In this document: one piece after another, positions 18,122 through 26,001 of the stretch
Layout: each line of letters begins with the position of its first letter
Numbering within the stretch: position 1 is the first letter of the stretch
From: Halorubrum sp. BV1
GTDB lineage: Archaea; Halobacteriota; Halobacteria; Halobacteriales; Haloferacaceae
Direction of reading: 5' to 3'
Assembly (NCBI RefSeq): GCF_000746205.1
Contig: NZ_JQKV01000001.1
Coordinates: forward strand, 546,814 to 610,813
Length of the DNA stretch: 64,000 nt
Made by a program: the position numbers and the translations under genes
Notes under the pieces: model-generated
Database searches by the model: none
The model's input: only the letters and a program-made list of their open reading frames with translations
What the model was told of the DNA's origin: nothing

Positions 18122-18949
18122 ATGAGCAGCGACGAGGGCACTACGCCAATGTCCGCAGACAGCCAAAATTCGCGATCAGGCGATGAATCGGTCTCTTTTG
18201 AAGGCCTGAACGTTTCCGACCGCGTCCACATCGTTCCGTTGGGTTACGAGTACGAACGCGTCACTGTCCCAGCGATTCGTATGCGTGCAGACCGCGTGTA
18301 TCTCATCTACCACGAAGGGGACGATCCCGATGAACGCCCCGGCTATTATGAGGATATTCATGGAGATTTGGCGGCAGCTGGGATTAGCGTTGACGACGAC
18401 AACGTCTGCAACATCTTCGACTTGTATGATACCCTGCGAACGGTCGCCGAGCTCATCCAAGCGAATCAAGAACACGAGGTCTACGTCAATCTCGCTTCGG
18501 GAGGGAAGGTCACGGCGATTGCAGGCATGATCGCCTGTATGGTTACGGGCGGCGCCGAACCGATCTACGTGAGTGCCTCTGAGTACGGGCAAGACAAGGA
18601 GGATCCAGTGGCGAAAAACGTAACGAGCATCTCGCGACTACCGACGTACCCGATTCAAGCGCCGTCTCGCGACCCTCTCCGGTTACTTCAGTATGTAGTC
18701 GAAGAAGGACCGGTGACCAAGCAAGATTGCATCGAGTTCGCTGTCGCCGCAGGAATCGATCCGCTCGCCGAGCACGAAGGAGACGACACACGCGGCTTGT
18801 ACCGTTTGCTGGACTCGCACTTGCTTGACTCGCTTCGAGAGGATCGATACGTAGAGACGTACAAGAAAGGGCGGAATAAATACGTGGAGGCGACTGAGGA
18901 GGGCCAGAATACCTTCGAAGCGTTCGCATACATGCTTAACGAAAGCTGA
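18122..18949 (+). CDS. HFX_2341/DUF6293-type regulator: CARF-like domain plus winged helix
   Basis: The 275-residue protein has a disordered start, then a Rossmann-like domain (about 32-165) opening VHIVPLGYEYERVTVPAI and carrying VYVNLASGGKVTAIAGMIA, the layout of CARF-like ligand-binding domains in haloarchaeal HFX_2341-type regulators. The C-terminal 90 residues form a winged helix (GPVTKQDCIEF, ending with VEATEEGQ). CARF domains of CRISPR and related defence systems sense cyclic oligonucleotides; a nucleotide signal here is inference. It diverges from the Argonaute operon across a short promoter region and is followed after 17 nt by a HhH protein. An in-frame ATG at 18149 is an alternative start. 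Confidence 0.75.
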   Translation: MSSDEGTTPMSADSQNSRSGDESVSFEGLNVSDRVHIVPLGYEYERVTVPAIRMRADRVYLIYHEGDDPDERPGYYEDIHGDLAAAGISVDDDNVCNIFDLYDTLRTVAELIQANQEHEVYVNLASGGKVTAIAGMIACMVTGGAEPIYVSASEYGQDKEDPVAKNVTSISRLPTYPIQAPSRDPLRLLQYVVEEGPVTKQDCIEFAVAAGIDPLAEHEGDDTRGLYRLLDSHLLDSLREDRYVETYKKGRNKYVEATEEGQNTFEAFAYMLNES

Positions 18950-18966
18950 CACGAATCTAATAGCCG

Positions 18967-19581
18967 ATGCCCATAGACTTCACCTCTCACCTAATCAGAG
19001 ACAGTTGTCAGCGGTACCGCGAGGGCGAAAAAGAGCGGAGACCACTCGAATTAGACGTTGAGAATCGATGGACCGAAGAACAAGAGATGCTACGTCGGTT
19101 CCCAGTCCGATTTCAAGAAGACAGCTGTATCGACGCCCGTGACGATTTCAAACTCCTGACGCGCTGGAAATGGCCTGGCCTCTGGTCGAATTATGCGAAA
19201 AAGAATTCTCAAAACAGAGTCAGGCGTGTAACCCAAACCGCATTCGACTGGGGAACCGAGATGCCGGAAGGAGAAACGGAAACCATCCTGCGAGATCAGA
19301 TTGGCGTCCTCACCTGTTTAGACGGCGTTGACGCAGCTATGGCCTCTGTGATACTCACCTTCTGGCAGCCTGACGAGCACACCGTTATGGACGAACGTGC
19401 CCTTCTGGCCCTCAAGCAATCCGCCGATGATGAGTACCGTTGGACAGAACGGGAGGAAGCCTCTCGAAAACACTACCCTGCGTACGTCGAGATTTGCAAG
19501 CGATTACGGGACGACCTAGAAGGGAGTTTCAGCCTACGCGAGATCGACCAAGCACTCTGGATTCTGGGTGACCAAGACTGA
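18967..19581 (+). CDS. HhH-GPD DNA glycosylase-like protein
   Basis: The 204-residue protein shows a helix-hairpin-helix-like segment at about 115-145: CLDGVDAAMASVILTFWQPD then HTVMDERALLALK. This matches the G-V-G-x-x-x-A-S-x-I-L ... D layout of HhH-GPD base-excision glycosylases, with the aspartate of VMDERA in the catalytic position. No lysine typical of bifunctional enzymes and no iron-sulfur cysteines are apparent. It follows the CARF-like gene by 17 nt and is probably co-transcribed. It could act on damaged or modified DNA, or simply bind DNA. I place the family by motif only. Confidence 0.6.
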   Translation: MPIDFTSHLIRDSCQRYREGEKERRPLELDVENRWTEEQEMLRRFPVRFQEDSCIDARDDFKLLTRWKWPGLWSNYAKKNSQNRVRRVTQTAFDWGTEMPEGETETILRDQIGVLTCLDGVDAAMASVILTFWQPDEHTVMDERALLALKQSADDEYRWTEREEASRKHYPAYVEICKRLRDDLEGSFSLREIDQALWILGDQD

Positions 19582-19651
19582 GAACTCACTGAGCCAATTT
19601 ACAACCACTTTTTACGATTACCATCCTACCCTGACATAGCTCAGGGGACGC

Positions 19652-19722
19652 CGCCTGCTGGCGCTCGTCGTCAGTAGAAGCGGACCGGTGTAGCAGCACC
19701 GGCCCTGGGCTGGTCACCAGCC
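19652..19722 (+). promoter_or_regulatory. three-hairpin structured leader before the HNH gene
   Basis: Three perfect small hairpins lie in 71 bp: CGCC/GGCG (19652-19663), CCGGTG/CACCGG (19685-19702) and GGCTGG/CCAGCC (19708-19722). The last ends 13 nt before the ATG at 19736. A T-rich stretch at about 19608-19613 may be the promoter. The segment may be a structured 5' leader or a small RNA linked to the nuclease gene. No known riboswitch class was recognised. Confidence 0.5.
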
Positions 19723-19735
19723 AAGGTGAAAGCCC

Positions 19736-20629
19736 ATGCCAAGAGACGTAACAGAGATACTTGAACGGCCCGAACCCGTTCACGACTTCATCGAGAGCGA
19801 CCCACCAGCGGTCGCTTCAACCGAACTACGCGTCCTCGAAGACGCGGTCGAAAACACGCACGCTCTCCCGACAAACCGGGCAATCTCGATACTCTGCCCA
19901 GACTGTAGTAGCGAAGTGAAGCGCTACGACGATGGCATTCCCGCCCACCTGTGGCGCTTCAAGGAGAGCTGCGAGAACTGCGGCGTCGACGATCTTCGGC
20001 GTTGGAGCGTCGTCTGCGTCGCCGCCGACCATGCAGAAACCATCTCGCTCAACCAACTCGCCGTCGTGACCCAGGCATACTGGGAACGCCATTACTGGCG
20101 CGGTATCCAGACGTCCGATCGCCATCCACGCAAGGACGAATTCATCTCTGAGTACAACGGCCAAGCTGACAAATTCGACTGGGACTGGTCGCTCCATTGT
20201 CCGCTCTGTCGTCGTGCCTACCACGAACTCAACAACGGCGGTCCTGACTTCCACCACTGGTGTCGCCCTCACTTCGAAACCGATGGGGGTGCTGAGGATC
20301 CAGTTGTTCAGGATGAACATGGCGTCGTGCTCTGTCGAAACTGCCACGACGCGATCTCCGGCGGGAAAACTGACTCTCGACAGGACTGGCGCGCACGCAA
20401 GCTCGGTCTCTACGGTAAGCACTGTCTCCAGCTGCCCAGGCTGGCGATTCGCGACCTAGAGGCTGACTGCCCGTCCCAGGCCGACAGCCAGATCGAACAT
20501 CTGCAAGAGCGGTTCAACCTCCCCTACCGTATTGACGAGATCCAACGGATCATCAGCCAAGCCCTCTCCAACGAAGACATCCATAGCGTCATCCACGACG
20601 ACACCCTGATGCGTGGGCTCAAGGACTGA
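19736..20629 (+). CDS. HNH endonuclease-like protein with zinc motifs
   Basis: The 297-residue protein has two zinc-type pairs in its N-terminal half (CPDCSSEV and CENCGVDD), a linker with conserved aromatics, then an HNH fold: CPLCRRAYHELNNGGPDFHHWCRP followed by VVLCRNCHDAI at about 160-205. The H-H of DFHHW and the H of NCHD are the expected catalytic and zinc positions. The C-terminal helical region may bind DNA. Three hairpins immediately precede the start codon. It could be a homing-type or defence HNH nuclease; the sequence does not decide. Confidence 0.8.
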   Translation: MPRDVTEILERPEPVHDFIESDPPAVASTELRVLEDAVENTHALPTNRAISILCPDCSSEVKRYDDGIPAHLWRFKESCENCGVDDLRRWSVVCVAADHAETISLNQLAVVTQAYWERHYWRGIQTSDRHPRKDEFISEYNGQADKFDWDWSLHCPLCRRAYHELNNGGPDFHHWCRPHFETDGGAEDPVVQDEHGVVLCRNCHDAISGGKTDSRQDWRARKLGLYGKHCLQLPRLAIRDLEADCPSQADSQIEHLQERFNLPYRIDEIQRIISQALSNEDIHSVIHDDTLMRGLKD

Positions 20630-20660
20630 CGTTCCCCTCTTTCGCTCTTCAAAACAGCTT

Positions 20661-21530
20661 ATGAGCAAAATCAACGACGATTCCAACGACCAAACAACCG
20701 GAGACAGTGCAGAGACAGAATCAACCTGCTTCCCATGGCAGTCGCCCTCGTCCAGATCGTTCGACGATGTCGGGGGACTAGACAGCATCAAAGAACAGCT
20801 CGAGCGGCTAGTCGTCCGGCCGTTAATTGAGAATCGCGAAGAGTACGCTCGCCTCAACGTCACGGTCCCGAACGTATTGCTCTACGGCCCGCCTGGAACA
20901 GGGAAGACGTACCTGACCGAAGCCCTCGTCGGTGAAATCGGGTACCCCTTTGTCAAAATCACACCCTCGATCGTTCAAAGTCGCTTCGTCAACGAGAGCG
21001 CGGAACGCGTTCGTGACCTATTCACTGAAGCTCGAGAAATCGCAGAGCAGTACGGTCACGCTGTCATCTTCATCGACGAGGTCGACGTCGTTCTCGGCTC
21101 TCGCGACATAGCAAACGCCCACCACGAGGACCAGAAGGTTGTCAACGAGTTTCTCACCTTCCTCGAGGAGTCCGGGCAGCAGAACGTCTACGTCGTCGCT
21201 GCGACGAATCGTCGCGAACGACTTGACGAAGCGGCCGTCCGAGCAGGCCGGTTCGACAGAGAGTTCCACATCGGCATCCCCGGCGCCGAAACTCGGCGTG
21301 AGATTTTCCGCACTCACCTTGAGGGCCGACCGAACACCGTGAGTGATGACGACCTCACGTGGTGCGTGGAGAACACCGAGAAGTGGAACGGGGCTGAAAT
21401 CGCCATCACGATTGACGAGGCAGCGCGGCGGGCCGTCGAGCGTGGTGGTGACACCATCCAGCACGAAGACCTCGTCGACGCGATCATCGATCAAACTTCA
21501 GAACGAGTCCCGAGTAACATTCCACTGTAG
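20661..21530 (+). CDS. single-domain AAA ATPase (CDC48/proteasome-ATPase-like)
   Basis: About 289 residues from the ATG at 20661 (MSKINDD). After a disordered lead of about 35 residues comes one complete AAA module: FDDVGGLDSIKEQ, Walker A LLYGPPGTGKTYL, Walker B VIFIDEVD, sensor AATNR, and arginine fingers AAVRAGRFDREF, then a C-terminal helical subdomain. CDC48 has two such modules and an N domain and PAN has coiled coils, so this short protein is probably a specialised hexameric remodeller. Haloarchaeal islands and plasmids often carry such ATPases next to nucleases. Whether it partners the HNH protein is unknown. Confidence 0.88.
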   Translation: MSKINDDSNDQTTGDSAETESTCFPWQSPSSRSFDDVGGLDSIKEQLERLVVRPLIENREEYARLNVTVPNVLLYGPPGTGKTYLTEALVGEIGYPFVKITPSIVQSRFVNESAERVRDLFTEAREIAEQYGHAVIFIDEVDVVLGSRDIANAHHEDQKVVNEFLTFLEESGQQNVYVVAATNRRERLDEAAVRAGRFDREFHIGIPGAETRREIFRTHLEGRPNTVSDDDLTWCVENTEKWNGAEIAITIDEAARRAVERGGDTIQHEDLVDAIIDQTSERVPSNIPL

Positions 21531-21608
21531 ACTTCTACCAACTGAATCGTAAGGATCGCTCGTCTTCGAGGCGTCACCTTATTTTGGTGTCAATCACGAT
21601 TCAGTAGT

Positions 21609-22265
21609 ATGAATAATCGACCTCCAGAGCCAGCTGCGGGCGTAACTAATCTTCACTCACAACCGGGTGTGGAGAGTGACGGGGGACTCCTCATGCTTCA
21701 GGAAACGCTCGAATCAGAGCTCCCGGTAGAAGTGTTCGATCGGCTAACACAGTATCTTCCCGAGGAAGACATTCCTGAGGAGCCGTCAGCCGAATATCGG
21801 CAGCGTGCGTTAGAGTACGTCACTGACTGTATTTCATATCGCGAGGAAATACGACCAGACTCACTCAGCGAGCACACTGAACTCCCTGAGAAGATTAATC
21901 GTGTGACTGCCGGAGGGTGGGTCCAATATTTCAGTAAGTACGATACCGAGCATGAACGACCGGAAAGTGACGCTGATACGCACGAAGCAGGTAAATACCT
22001 CTTTTTCACCCCTGATGACGTTAGAAGTCTCGAAAACATTCTGATCGAGCAGCTCAAGCAGCGTCCATACAGTATGGCAAAAGTCCCAACGAAACTCGGG
22101 AAGAAAGAAGACTGGGTGCTCTGCCTCTATCAGGAAGATAATCGGTACTGGTACGACCTTCGCGAGGAGTATCATGACCCTCCTGGTGTTCGGTTTCGCG
22201 GGTTCAAAACGAATACAAAGACCCGGCAGGGGGAGTATTCCGACAGGTTCGAGAGTTCTCAATAA
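21609..22265 (+). CDS. hypothetical acidic protein
   Basis: The 218-residue protein has no family I can name with confidence. The C-terminal 70 residues (AKVPTKLGKKEDWVLCLYQED to FKTNTKTRQGEYSDRF) loosely resemble a small haloarchaeal domain sometimes labelled putative phosphothreonine lyase, but the match is weak. There is no membrane segment. It stands alone on the plus strand behind the AAA ATPase with a 78-bp gap. Confidence 0.55.
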   Translation: MNNRPPEPAAGVTNLHSQPGVESDGGLLMLQETLESELPVEVFDRLTQYLPEEDIPEEPSAEYRQRALEYVTDCISYREEIRPDSLSEHTELPEKINRVTAGGWVQYFSKYDTEHERPESDADTHEAGKYLFFTPDDVRSLENILIEQLKQRPYSMAKVPTKLGKKEDWVLCLYQEDNRYWYDLREEYHDPPGVRFRGFKTNTKTRQGEYSDRFESSQ

Positions 22266-22435
22266 GTCCGGGATCCGCTCCGGTCGACATCTGGCGGTTA
22301 CCTCGAACTAACCGCTTCAACAGCATACTAGGATACATCAAAATTTTGTCTATTCCAAGTACATCGAATAGGACAGCCAAAGGTCATTTTCGAAATCAAA
22401 GTAATGATTTGGTAGGGTGTTGATTGGGTAACAGT

Positions 22436-23119
22436 ATGGGAGGGGTTACGCGAGAGGATCTGCTTGATGCCCTTCATCGACTTGCGGAGGAACTCGGTGA
22501 AACCCCGACGAGCGTTGAGATGAATGATCAAGGGGAGTATTGGGCATCGCAGTATCAAAATGAGTTTGGGGGGTGGAATGATGCTCTTCGTGAGGCTGGG
22601 TTGGAACTGAATCAGCCGAGGAAAGTGCCGACGGATGATTTATTGAATGAGATTAGGCGGCTTGCTAGGGAACTTAATCGAACCCCGACGAAAGAACAGA
22701 TGGATGACCGGGGAGAGTATTACGGTCGAAGTTATCTAAAGCGGTTCGGGAGTTGGAATGAGGCAATTCGTCAAGCGGGGTTAGAACCGAATGAGCGAAT
22801 TCCGGAATCTACGTTCCGAGAACCGCCGGACGCATGCCAGCTGTGTGGCGAGCTTCCCGACGCCGGATTGGATTTTCACCATTGGCGATATGGGGAGAAC
22901 AAAGCCGGGTGTTACCTCTGTCGGGAGTGTCACGATGATGTCCATGCTGGCGGTGCGCGACCAGACAAAGATCCAGGGTGGTTGATGAACGCTGTCGAGA
23001 ACTTGATCGGCTGTCACGCGAAACACTCAGAAGAAATTAGTGCCCAAGCAATCACCACTCGTTACAATATTCCTTCGCAGGGGCTTGTAGAGTCCGTGAT
23101 GTCGAATATGGGAGCATGA
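22436..23119 (+). CDS. HNH endonuclease with two homing-endonuclease-associated repeats
   Basis: The 227-residue protein starts MGGVTREDLLDALHRL; a TTG at 22424 is a weaker alternative. Two copies of a roughly 53-residue repeat (each with L-x-x-L-G/N-x-T-P-T at the start, then G-E-Y, F-G-x-W-N-x-A-L/I-R-x-A-G-L-E) span residues 5-110. Next comes an HNH core: CQLCGELPDAGLDFHHW, then CYLCRECHDDVH. The repeats match the HNH-associated repeat that probably reads DNA, giving a site-specific nuclease. This could be a free-standing homing-type endonuclease or a degradation enzyme of the element. Confidence 0.85.
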   Translation: MGGVTREDLLDALHRLAEELGETPTSVEMNDQGEYWASQYQNEFGGWNDALREAGLELNQPRKVPTDDLLNEIRRLARELNRTPTKEQMDDRGEYYGRSYLKRFGSWNEAIRQAGLEPNERIPESTFREPPDACQLCGELPDAGLDFHHWRYGENKAGCYLCRECHDDVHAGGARPDKDPGWLMNAVENLIGCHAKHSEEISAQAITTRYNIPSQGLVESVMSNMGA

Positions 23120-23370
23120 TGTAAGGTGATTAGATATGCCCACCGACCATTTGCTTGATTCGGAACTTTCGGTCCCTTGCTGGCAAAAGCTCGGCTGAAA
23201 TCCCATGTTCCTCCCTTCGGCTCTTAGACCGCCCGTTCCCTCCGGTAGCTCACGACCAGTAGATTAATGTATACTAACTGATACAGACCGAGTCTGCCAT
23301 CAGAGCCGTACAATAATAATAATAGTTGGATAGCTATCATCCATCAAGGTCGGTTCAGGCCCCCGCAATC

Positions 23371-24480
23371 ATGCCCTTCACAGCGACCCACAATGGCGAA
23401 CGTGTCCTCCCTCACGAAGCCAAATCTGCTGATTCACTCGTCTGTCCGGTTTGCGACGACGCGATGAGTGTCGTCGCTGAACACCGGCGACGTGGCGGCT
23501 TCGTCGCCCGACACTTCCGCCATCAGACCAACGATGAGTGCCGCGGTGAGTCGATTCCGCACCTGCGAATGAAGGCAATCGCCTTCTCCAAGCTCGTAAC
23601 CACTTACCCAGACGCGGACGTCAGTATCGAGAAACCAGTCGGCCCTCGTAGAGCAGATGTTCTCGTCGAATTTCCAGAGCCGCGTCAACCGCTCGGGAAG
23701 GGAATTGCCGTCGAAGTTCAGCATCGGAATAATTCGAAGGACCTCTTCGCGACTGACCAGGATTACTACGACGAGGGATTCAGCGTCCTCTGGCTTTCCG
23801 AACAGCATTATTCCGATTACGACGTCGCCATCGATCACGTTCAGCCGGTCTGGCCGAAGGCTCTTCCTCAGCTTCGTGGATACGACGGGCTTTCGTGGCC
23901 AGTCATGGATGAGCCCTCTACTCCTGAAATCCAGGTTTCGCTTCCTCCGGACTACTTAGACCACCACCAGCCGTCGATTCGTGAGGCGTTCGAACGAGGG
24001 CAGCGCCAGCGATCAAACAGGTCTTGGACGACTCATCGGCAAGTATGGCTGAGTACGCCACGTCAGCCGACGAAACGGTCCTTACAATTTGCTGAAGCGC
24101 CGGCCGGCGGGTTCTACTTGAAGCTGAGTAAAGGGAAGAAGGGAGAACGGCCTGAGTTCGTCCACGTTCCGCTTAGTGAGGGAGACGTCGACAGCCTTCA
24201 GAACGTCCCCGAAGTGGTCAGCTCAGCCCTCGAAAAAGACCAGACCGAGGGCGAATGGCAGGATCAGGAGGTCTGCTGGCTCAAAGCTTACGACGACCCC
24301 GTGACGGCGTGGCTGAAAGTCGTTTCCACTCCTGACAACGGCTATCTCTTGGAACTGGGGAAGAAGGACGCAAATGGACAATCAGATCAAGTAAAAACGT
24401 CATTCACCCCCTCAGAGAAGTTCCAGTACAATATTCGTGACTTCTTCGACGGTCTCGAACCCTACCTTTCGAAGGAGTAG
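23371..24480 (+). CDS. CoiA-like competence/PD-(D/E)XK nuclease family protein
   Basis: About 369 residues from the ATG at 23371 (MPFTATHNG). A zinc-finger-like head (VCPVCDDAMSVV, later ARHFRHQTNDEC) is followed by a nuclease core: PRRADVLVEF (D) and GIAVEVQHRN (E-x-Q), the layout of CoiA proteins. The rest (about 200-369) is unrecognised and carries two similar segments, GGFYLKLSKGKKG and NGYLLELGKKDANG. In bacteria CoiA processes incoming DNA during competence. In this island it more likely acts as a DNA nuclease or defence factor, which is inference. The 250 bp before it is AT-rich, with TATA-like sites near 23262-23275. Confidence 0.78.
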   Translation: MPFTATHNGERVLPHEAKSADSLVCPVCDDAMSVVAEHRRRGGFVARHFRHQTNDECRGESIPHLRMKAIAFSKLVTTYPDADVSIEKPVGPRRADVLVEFPEPRQPLGKGIAVEVQHRNNSKDLFATDQDYYDEGFSVLWLSEQHYSDYDVAIDHVQPVWPKALPQLRGYDGLSWPVMDEPSTPEIQVSLPPDYLDHHQPSIREAFERGQRQRSNRSWTTHRQVWLSTPRQPTKRSLQFAEAPAGGFYLKLSKGKKGERPEFVHVPLSEGDVDSLQNVPEVVSSALEKDQTEGEWQDQEVCWLKAYDDPVTAWLKVVSTPDNGYLLELGKKDANGQSDQVKTSFTPSEKFQYNIRDFFDGLEPYLSKE

Positions 24481-24572
24481 TTCCCATCTCGGGAGTCAAC
24501 CAGACCCTGAGTGATTATGAGATAGACACCAATCCCTGATGAATTTCTTAGGTATGTCTGACTAGGGTTTAT

Positions 24573-24603
24573 CCTATAGGCTTCTATATATCTGAGCATA
24601 TAG
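24573..24603 (+). promoter_or_regulatory. promoter and palindromic operator of the partition cassette
   Basis: The palindrome CCTATAGG (24573-24580) is followed by CTATATA (24584-24590) and an inverted partner CATATAG (24597-24603). CTATATAT lies about 26 nt before the ATG at 24614, so it doubles as TATA box. The same CCTATAGG and CATATAG pair recurs just behind the partner gene (25866-25884). This suggests binding sites for a partition protein, acting as operator or centromere. Confidence 0.6.
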
Positions 24604-24613
24604 AGAGTCATAA

Positions 24614-25465
24614 ATGAGCGCAAGAGTAGCCAGCTTCCTCGATAAAGGCGGTACTGGGAAAACAACTAGCATCGCTCATCTCGGCGTTGCACTCGCTGAG
24701 CAGGGGCATGAAGTCCTGCTCATTGACCTCGCCGGCAAACAGGGTGACCTCGCAAAGGCATTCGGCGTCTGGGAAGATGTACAAACCAGCATTGAGGACG
24801 ACGACGCCTGGCCGAACATCTCGACAGTCTTCGACGACGCCTGGGAAACAATCGTCGAAAAGCTCGGCGATGAGGCTGTCGAGGAACTCATCGTACAGGC
24901 CGAGGAGGGCGTTGACCTGATCCCGGCGCACCCCGGATTGGATACGCTCGACGCGGAACTTGCGAACATCGACGACGCTTCCGACCGGTACTCCCGGTTC
25001 AAGCACTTCCTTGACGACTACATCGACCAGCTCGGCTACGACGCCGTACTGATCGACCTACCAGGCATGACGACGAACGTGACCTACAACGGGCTCTGGG
25101 CGGCACAGAACGTGCTTGCTCCCGTCGAGATGGGGCCGTTCGAGGCCGAACAGGTTGGCGCGTTACGTGACGATCTCGCGAAGGTCGAGGCCAACTTCGA
25201 CGTCAACGTCGACTTGGCGATGGTTCTCCCGAATAGAGTCGACTCACGCACGAAACTCGCTGGCGAGTACCAGGATGCCTACCAAGAGGAGTACCCCGAC
25301 GCCATCGCGCCAGAGTACGTCCCTTCTTCGCAGGACATCCGGAACGCGACTGAACAGGGGCAGTCAATCTTCGCATTAGAGAACCCAAGTGGAACGGCGC
25401 GAGAAGCACGTGAGGCATACCGGACCAATGCTGAAGCGCTCGTCGAGCGCGTCAGTGAGGACTGA
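24614..25465 (+). CDS. ParA-family partition ATPase
   Basis: The 283-residue protein has the deviant Walker A LDKGGTGKTT (residues 9-18), switch motif LLIDLAGKQGDLAKAFG, and a Walker B-like VLIDLPGMTTN near 145. This is the ParA/MinD class that positions plasmids or other cargo by ATP-driven gradients on the nucleoid. It lacks the N-terminal HTH of P1-type ParA, so autoregulation probably falls to the partner 2 nt downstream. Palindromes flank the pair on both sides. It supports a plasmid origin for this part of the island. Confidence 0.9.
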   Translation: MSARVASFLDKGGTGKTTSIAHLGVALAEQGHEVLLIDLAGKQGDLAKAFGVWEDVQTSIEDDDAWPNISTVFDDAWETIVEKLGDEAVEELIVQAEEGVDLIPAHPGLDTLDAELANIDDASDRYSRFKHFLDDYIDQLGYDAVLIDLPGMTTNVTYNGLWAAQNVLAPVEMGPFEAEQVGALRDDLAKVEANFDVNVDLAMVLPNRVDSRTKLAGEYQDAYQEEYPDAIAPEYVPSSQDIRNATEQGQSIFALENPSGTAREAREAYRTNAEALVERVSED

Positions 25466-25467
25466 TC

Positions 25468-25848
25468 ATGGACGACGAAATTGAAGAGTTGAAACAGCAG
25501 ACCAGCCAGGGGGACAGATTAGACGAGGCGAGCGACGAGCAAAGCCGCCATGCCCTCAAGACCGCGATCCTCGAAGAACTCGAGAGAATCGAGGAGGGCG
25601 AAGAGCAGAAGGTCATCAGCGTTTGGGACGGCCCGATGGCAGCGCTGGTACGGGCACTGGAGAATCATCCCGACCAACTGGAAGAACTCGGTCATAGTCT
25701 CCAAGACGAACTCGGCGTGGACGAGGGGGACGTTGATCGAAGCGAAGTCATTCGGCTCGCACTTCGACTGGGACTCCGAACTGCGTCGCCGGAGGTCGTG
25801 GAGGCAACGCGCGAAGCGGTGAGTGATCAGGCGACGAAGAACCTATAG
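25468..25848 (+). CDS. small partner of ParA, candidate centromere-binding protein
   Basis: The 126-residue acidic protein starts 2 nt after the ParA stop, so it is co-translated. It is helical throughout, with a ribbon-helix-helix-like stretch VDRSEVIRLALRLGLRTAS at about 89-107, the pattern of short plasmid ParB/ParG-like DNA-binding proteins. There is no ParB nuclease-type domain. By position and size it is probably the adaptor that binds the CCTATAGG sites. A copy of CCTATAG overlaps its own stop codon (25842-25848). Confidence 0.65.
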   Translation: MDDEIEELKQQTSQGDRLDEASDEQSRHALKTAILEELERIEEGEEQKVISVWDGPMAALVRALENHPDQLEELGHSLQDELGVDEGDVDRSEVIRLALRLGLRTASPEVVEATREAVSDQATKNL

Positions 25849-25884
25849 ACGCTCCTAAATTGATTCCTATAGGTTTTCATATAG
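25842..25884. repeat. downstream copies of the partition palindrome
   Basis: CCTATAGA (25842-25849, across the stop codon), CCTATAGG (25866-25873) and CATATAG (25878-25884) lie just behind the ParA partner gene. CCTATAGG and CATATAG repeat the pair seen before parA at 24573-24603. Together they bracket the cassette and are candidates for centromere half-sites. Confidence 0.6.
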
Positions 25885-25942
25885 CCATATTGTGTGGCGT
25901 TTGAGCGCCTCTTCTGTCTGTTTCTCCCACAATCTAAATAAT

Positions 25943-25979
25943 ACTGATAACTTGTCAGTGGGCTAGGATATTTATTAAA
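25943..25979 (+). promoter_or_regulatory. operator palindrome and TATA box of the gene at 26002
   Basis: ACTGATAACTTGTCAGT (25943-25959) is an imperfect 17-bp palindrome. It lies 11 nt before TTTATTAAA (25971-25979), which is 23-31 nt ahead of the ATG at 26002, the leaderless spacing. A palindrome in front of the TATA box suggests regulation by a dimeric protein. Confidence 0.5.
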
Positions 25980-26001
25980 CGAACCAGTATCTCCACCTGC
26001 G

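Noticed and set aside
23136..23200. A 20-codon frame starting at the ATG near 23136
   Set aside because: Very short, no promoter spacing and no recognisable sequence feature.
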